Source: Acidimicrobiales bacterium (lineage in GTDB: Bacteria > Actinomycetota > Acidimicrobiia > Acidimicrobiales > Poriferisodalaceae). From it: a stretch of DNA of 64,000 nucleotides. Both the position numbers and the translations under genes were made by a program. The notes under the pieces are model-generated. The model did no database searches and had not been told where the DNA came from. It was given only the letters and a program-made list of their open reading frames with translations. How positions within the stretch are numbered: position 1 is the stretch's first letter; each line of letters opens with the position of its first letter. Shown piece by piece: positions 61,555 through 64,000 of the stretch. Location: positions 806,001 through 870,000 of the forward strand of contig JAWKIQ010000001.1 of assembly GCA_041394185.1 (NCBI GenBank), given 5' to 3'.

Positions 61555-62727
61555 CTAGTAGATCTCGAACAGCCCGGCAGCGCCCTGGCCGCCACCGATG
61601 CACATGGTGACGACGCCCCACTTGGCGCCCCGACGCTTGCCCTCTTGCAGGAGGTGTCCGGTGCAGCGGGTGCCGGTCATGCCAAATGGGTGACCGATGG
61701 CGATGGAGCCGCCGTTGACGTTGTACTTCTCGGGGTCGATGCCCAGCTGGTCACGGCTGTAGAGGCACTGCGACGCAAACGCCTCGTTGAGCTCCCAGAT
61801 GTCGATGTCGTCGACCGTCAGGCCGTGGCGAGCCAGCAGCCGTGGCACCGCGTAGATCGGGCCAATGCCCATCTCGTCGGGTTCGCAGCCGGCGATGGCG
61901 AAGCCCTTGAAGGCGCCCATGGGCTCGAGCCCACGGCGAGAGGCCTCCTCGTCTGACATCAACACCACGGCGGCAGCGCCGTCGGAGAGCTGGCTGGCGT
62001 TGCCTGCGGTGATGTAGTTGCCCTCACCACGAACCGGCTGCAGCTGCGACAGGCCCTCGAGGGTGGTCGACGGGCGGTTGCACTCGTCGCGCTCGACGAC
62101 GTAGTCGACGATCGACTCTTCGCCGGTCTCGCGGTTGACGAGGCGCATCTTGGTTTCCATGGGCACGATCTCGTCGGCGAACAGGTCGTTCTCCTGGGCC
62201 CTGGCCATGCGCATCTGCGACTCGAACGAGTACTCGTCCTGGTATTCGCGCGAAACGCCGTAGCGCTCGGCGACGATGTCGGCGGTCTCGATCATGGCCA
62301 TGTAGATGGCGGGGTACATCTCGGTGAGGGCCGGATCCATGTTGACGCTGCCGCCGAAACCCGGGCTGGGAATCGAGATCGACTCGACACCTGCGCCGAC
62401 CGCAACATCGACACCGTCGTTCTTGATGTGGTTGGCGGCGATGGCGATGGAGTTGAGGCCAGACGAGCAGTGACGCTGGATGGTGTTGCCGCCCGTGGTG
62501 ACGGGCAGGCCGGCCAACAAGCTGGCGAGGCGGCCGAGGTTGCCGGCACCGTGAGCGCCGTTGCCCAGGGCAACGTCCTCGACGGCTTCTGGCTCGACGC
62601 CGGCCTTGGCCACCGCGTGCTTGATGGCGTGTGCTGCCATCGACATAGCGGGGGTGATGTTGAATCCGCCTCGGCCGGCTTTGGCCAGACCGGTGCGGGC
62701 ATAGGAGACGATTACGGCTTCACGCAT
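61555..62727 (-). CDS. Acetyl-CoA C-acyltransferase (thiolase)
   Basis: A 390-residue degradative thiolase. The nucleophile is Cys87 in Q-R-H-C-S-S-G, the general-base His lies in G-H-P-F-G, and the second Cys in C-I-G-G-G-Q-G. N-E-A-F-A is also present. It thiolytically cleaves 3-ketoacyl-CoA. A TACGGT box seven bases before ATG 62727 suggests a leaderless message. The frame runs far upstream, but that part is antisense-frame shadow of the oxidoreductase gene. Confidence 0.94.
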   Translation of the reverse strand: MREAVIVSYARTGLAKAGRGGFNITPAMSMAAHAIKHAVAKAGVEPEAVEDVALGNGAHGAGNLGRLASLLAGLPVTTGGNTIQRHCSSGLNSIAIAANHIKNDGVDVAVGAGVESISIPSPGFGGSVNMDPALTEMYPAIYMAMIETADIVAERYGVSREYQDEYSFESQMRMARAQENDLFADEIVPMETKMRLVNRETGEESIVDYVVERDECNRPSTTLEGLSQLQPVRGEGNYITAGNASQLSDGAAAVVLMSDEEASRRGLEPMGAFKGFAIAGCEPDEMGIGPIYAVPRLLARHGLTVDDIDIWELNEAFASQCLYSRDQLGIDPEKYNVNGGSIAIGHPFGMTGTRCTGHLLQEGKRRGAKWGVVTMCIGGGQGAAGLFEIY

Positions 62728-62777
62728 GGGCCAAACCGTACATGTCGGGCGAGGGTGGGGGAGAATCGGTCCCGGGT

Positions 62778-64000
62778 TCAGCCCAGCACGGTGCCGGTCG
62801 AGTCGGCGTTGACGGTGCGGTTGCGCGAGAACGCGGACATGTCGATGGTGTCGCCGGTGAACCTGGCCCGGACCTGCAGCGGTGACGTGTCGTGGTCGTG
62901 TCCGCCACCCACTGCGGTGATCAGCTCGGCCATCAGGTTGGAAGCCACGCAAGCGTTCTTGAACTGGTTGCCGCTGGTGCCCATGGCCACGAAGAAGCCG
63001 TCGAGGTCGGTTCGGTCGTACACCGGCCCCCAGTCGGTCGACACGTCGTAGGCCTCGGCAACGCCCATGCGCTGGTGCGGAACTCCGAAGTTGGGAATGC
63101 GCTTCGCGAGGCGCATCATCTGGCGGTTCCAGATGGGCTCGGTGATCTCGCGGTTCATGGTGTCGAGATCGTCGACCCATTCGTGGCCGTCGCACTCGGG
63201 GTCGGCCGAGCCGACGAAGATCGTGTTGGCGCCGTCGGGCCGGAAGTACATGCCCTGGTCGAGGTCGGCGAAGATCGCCCCGTCTGCATCGAAGTCGATC
63301 TCCTTGGGTGCCGGTGCCACGTGAGCCTCGTGGCGCATGGGCCGGGTGGTGATGGCCATCGAGCCGTCGAGGCCCGCCATCTTCACCAAACCCGACGACC
63401 AGGGCCCACCTACGGCCACGACAGCGCCGGCCTCGACCGTGGTGCCGTCGGACAACTCGACGCCCGTGGCCCTGGATCCGTCAGGGGTGGTGACCAACCC
63501 GGTGACCCTGCGGTTGAACACGAACGTCGCGCCCTTGGCCACAGCCGCGGCGTGAAGGTTCTGCGCCGCCAGCTGGGGCCCTTTCACGTAACCGGCGTCT
63601 GGTGTGTAGAGGCCACCCTTGTGCGACCCGAGGGGCGGGTTCCAGAAGCGCTCGTCGTCGATCGGGCACGGGCCGCCGTAGTCGTCGAGCGACAGGAAGG
63701 GGAAGCGGTCGGCGACCTGCTGGGCATCCCAGTCTTCGAATGGAACGTTGGCTTCGGTCAACACCCTGACGTACAGCTCGTGCAGCTCGTCGATGTGGCG
63801 CAGGAACAGCTTGCCCGTAGTGACCTTGCGGGCAACCTCGCCGTCGACATCGGTTTCGAGATAGTCGGCGAAGTTCTCCCAGTACTGGTTTCCCTCCCAG
63901 GCCAGCCGTGCGGCCGCGACGGTCGAGTAGTTGAAGCGAAGTATCGCCCCCGACGCCGAAGTGGAGCCCATGCCCGGGGCCGAGTTCATGTCTACACACA
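62778..64000 (-). CDS. FAD-dependent oxidoreductase (DAO/sarcosine-oxidase-like), N-terminus outside window
   Basis: The frame is still open at the window edge, so the dinucleotide-binding N-terminus with its G-x-G-x-x-G motif is missing. About 407 residues remain. [15 protein letters not shown] matches the loop after the FAD domain in DAO-family amine oxidases. [14 protein letters not shown] and a late [13 protein letters not shown] match the same family. It probably oxidises an N-methyl or secondary amine. The ATG at 63989 is internal, not the start. Confidence 0.85.
   Translation of the reverse strand, partial: CVDMNSAPGMGSTSASGAILRFNYSTVAAARLAWEGNQYWENFADYLETDVDGEVARKVTTGKLFLRHIDELHELYVRVLTEANVPFEDWDAQQVADRFPFLSLDDYGGPCPIDDERFWNPPLGSHKGGLYTPDAGYVKGPQLAAQNLHAAAVAKGATFVFNRRVTGLVTTPDGSRATGVELSDGTTVEAGAVVAVGGPWSSGLVKMAGLDGSMAITTRPMRHEAHVAPAPKEIDFDADGAIFADLDQGMYFRPDGANTIFVGSADPECDGHEWVDDLDTMNREITEPIWNRQMMRLAKRIPNFGVPHQRMGVAEAYDVSTDWGPVYDRTDLDGFFVAMGTSGNQFKNACVASNLMAELITAVGGGHDHDTSPLQVRARFTGDTIDMSAFSRNRTVNADSTGTVLG

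Overview
The window is gene-dense, GC-rich bacterial chromosome. The gene content fits a free-living, aerobic, heterotrophic actinobacterium, most likely from the class Acidimicrobiia. The supporting signs are luciferase-like flavin/F420 oxidoreductases, two Baeyer-Villiger-type monooxygenases, a DUF4032 protein, secreted proteins with Thr-rich linkers and 'DGGVFAFGDA'-type repeats, and many start codons placed 6-8 bases after a TANNNT -10 box, which implies leaderless mRNAs. The class assignment is inference. I saw no rRNA, tRNA, CRISPR array, insertion sequence or prophage.

Layout. 1-9.3 kb: a PPOX fragment, a class V aminotransferase, a zinc alcohol dehydrogenase divergent from a sulfatase, a YgeA-type racemase, an enoyl-CoA hydratase, and an SsuD-type monooxygenase with its TetR regulator and a clear palindromic operator. 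9.3-17.8 kb: an LCP-family wall-polymer ligase, a REPIN-like pair of palindromes, two monooxygenases, a soluble zinc-binding chemoreceptor, an MBL hydrolase, a DUF4032 kinase-like protein and a LacI regulator. 17.9-28.8 kb: a maltodextrin operon (binding lipoprotein, MalF, MalG, three GH13 enzymes, ATPase). The binding-protein gene carries a frameshift, and a long inverted repeat covers the malF start. 28.8-31.6 kb: a MerR regulator, the CopA copper ATPase and the CopZ chaperone. 31.7-37.4 kb: a CrtC-like protein, a secreted Thr-linker protein, a four-unit 30-bp tandem repeat, a sphingosine-phosphate-lyase-like decarboxylase and a D-aminoacylase. 37.5-43.1 kb: a glpD / alkyl-DHAP-synthase-like / FGGY-kinase operon, an SDR and a thioesterase. 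43.1-46.8 kb: carbamate kinase, YgeW carbamoyltransferase and a YgeY-type M20 hydrolase. 46.9-56.4 kb: mixed enzymes, a winged-helix/DUF559 nuclease-like gene bracketed by two copies of a 47-bp repeat, and a MarR-YceI-pirin module. 56.4-64 kb: a DUF35/thiolase pair, a methyltransferase, a selenoprotein, purK-purE, a second thiolase and a truncated FAD oxidoreductase.

The standout is at 58806-59840. An AhpD/carboxymuconolactone-decarboxylase-like gene has an in-frame TGA exactly where the second Cys of its CxxC-xxx-H active site belongs, so the motif reads C-F-Y-U-T-T-S-H. A stem-loop with a GGUCU apical loop, like the Escherichia coli fdhF SECIS, follows 25 nt later. Standard gene calling would split it into a 226-residue protein and a spurious small ORF; I annotate it as one 344-residue selenoprotein.

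Other leads are the repeat-flanked nuclease-like gene, the structured malF start, and several well-defined operators (TetR, MarR, MerR, LacI).
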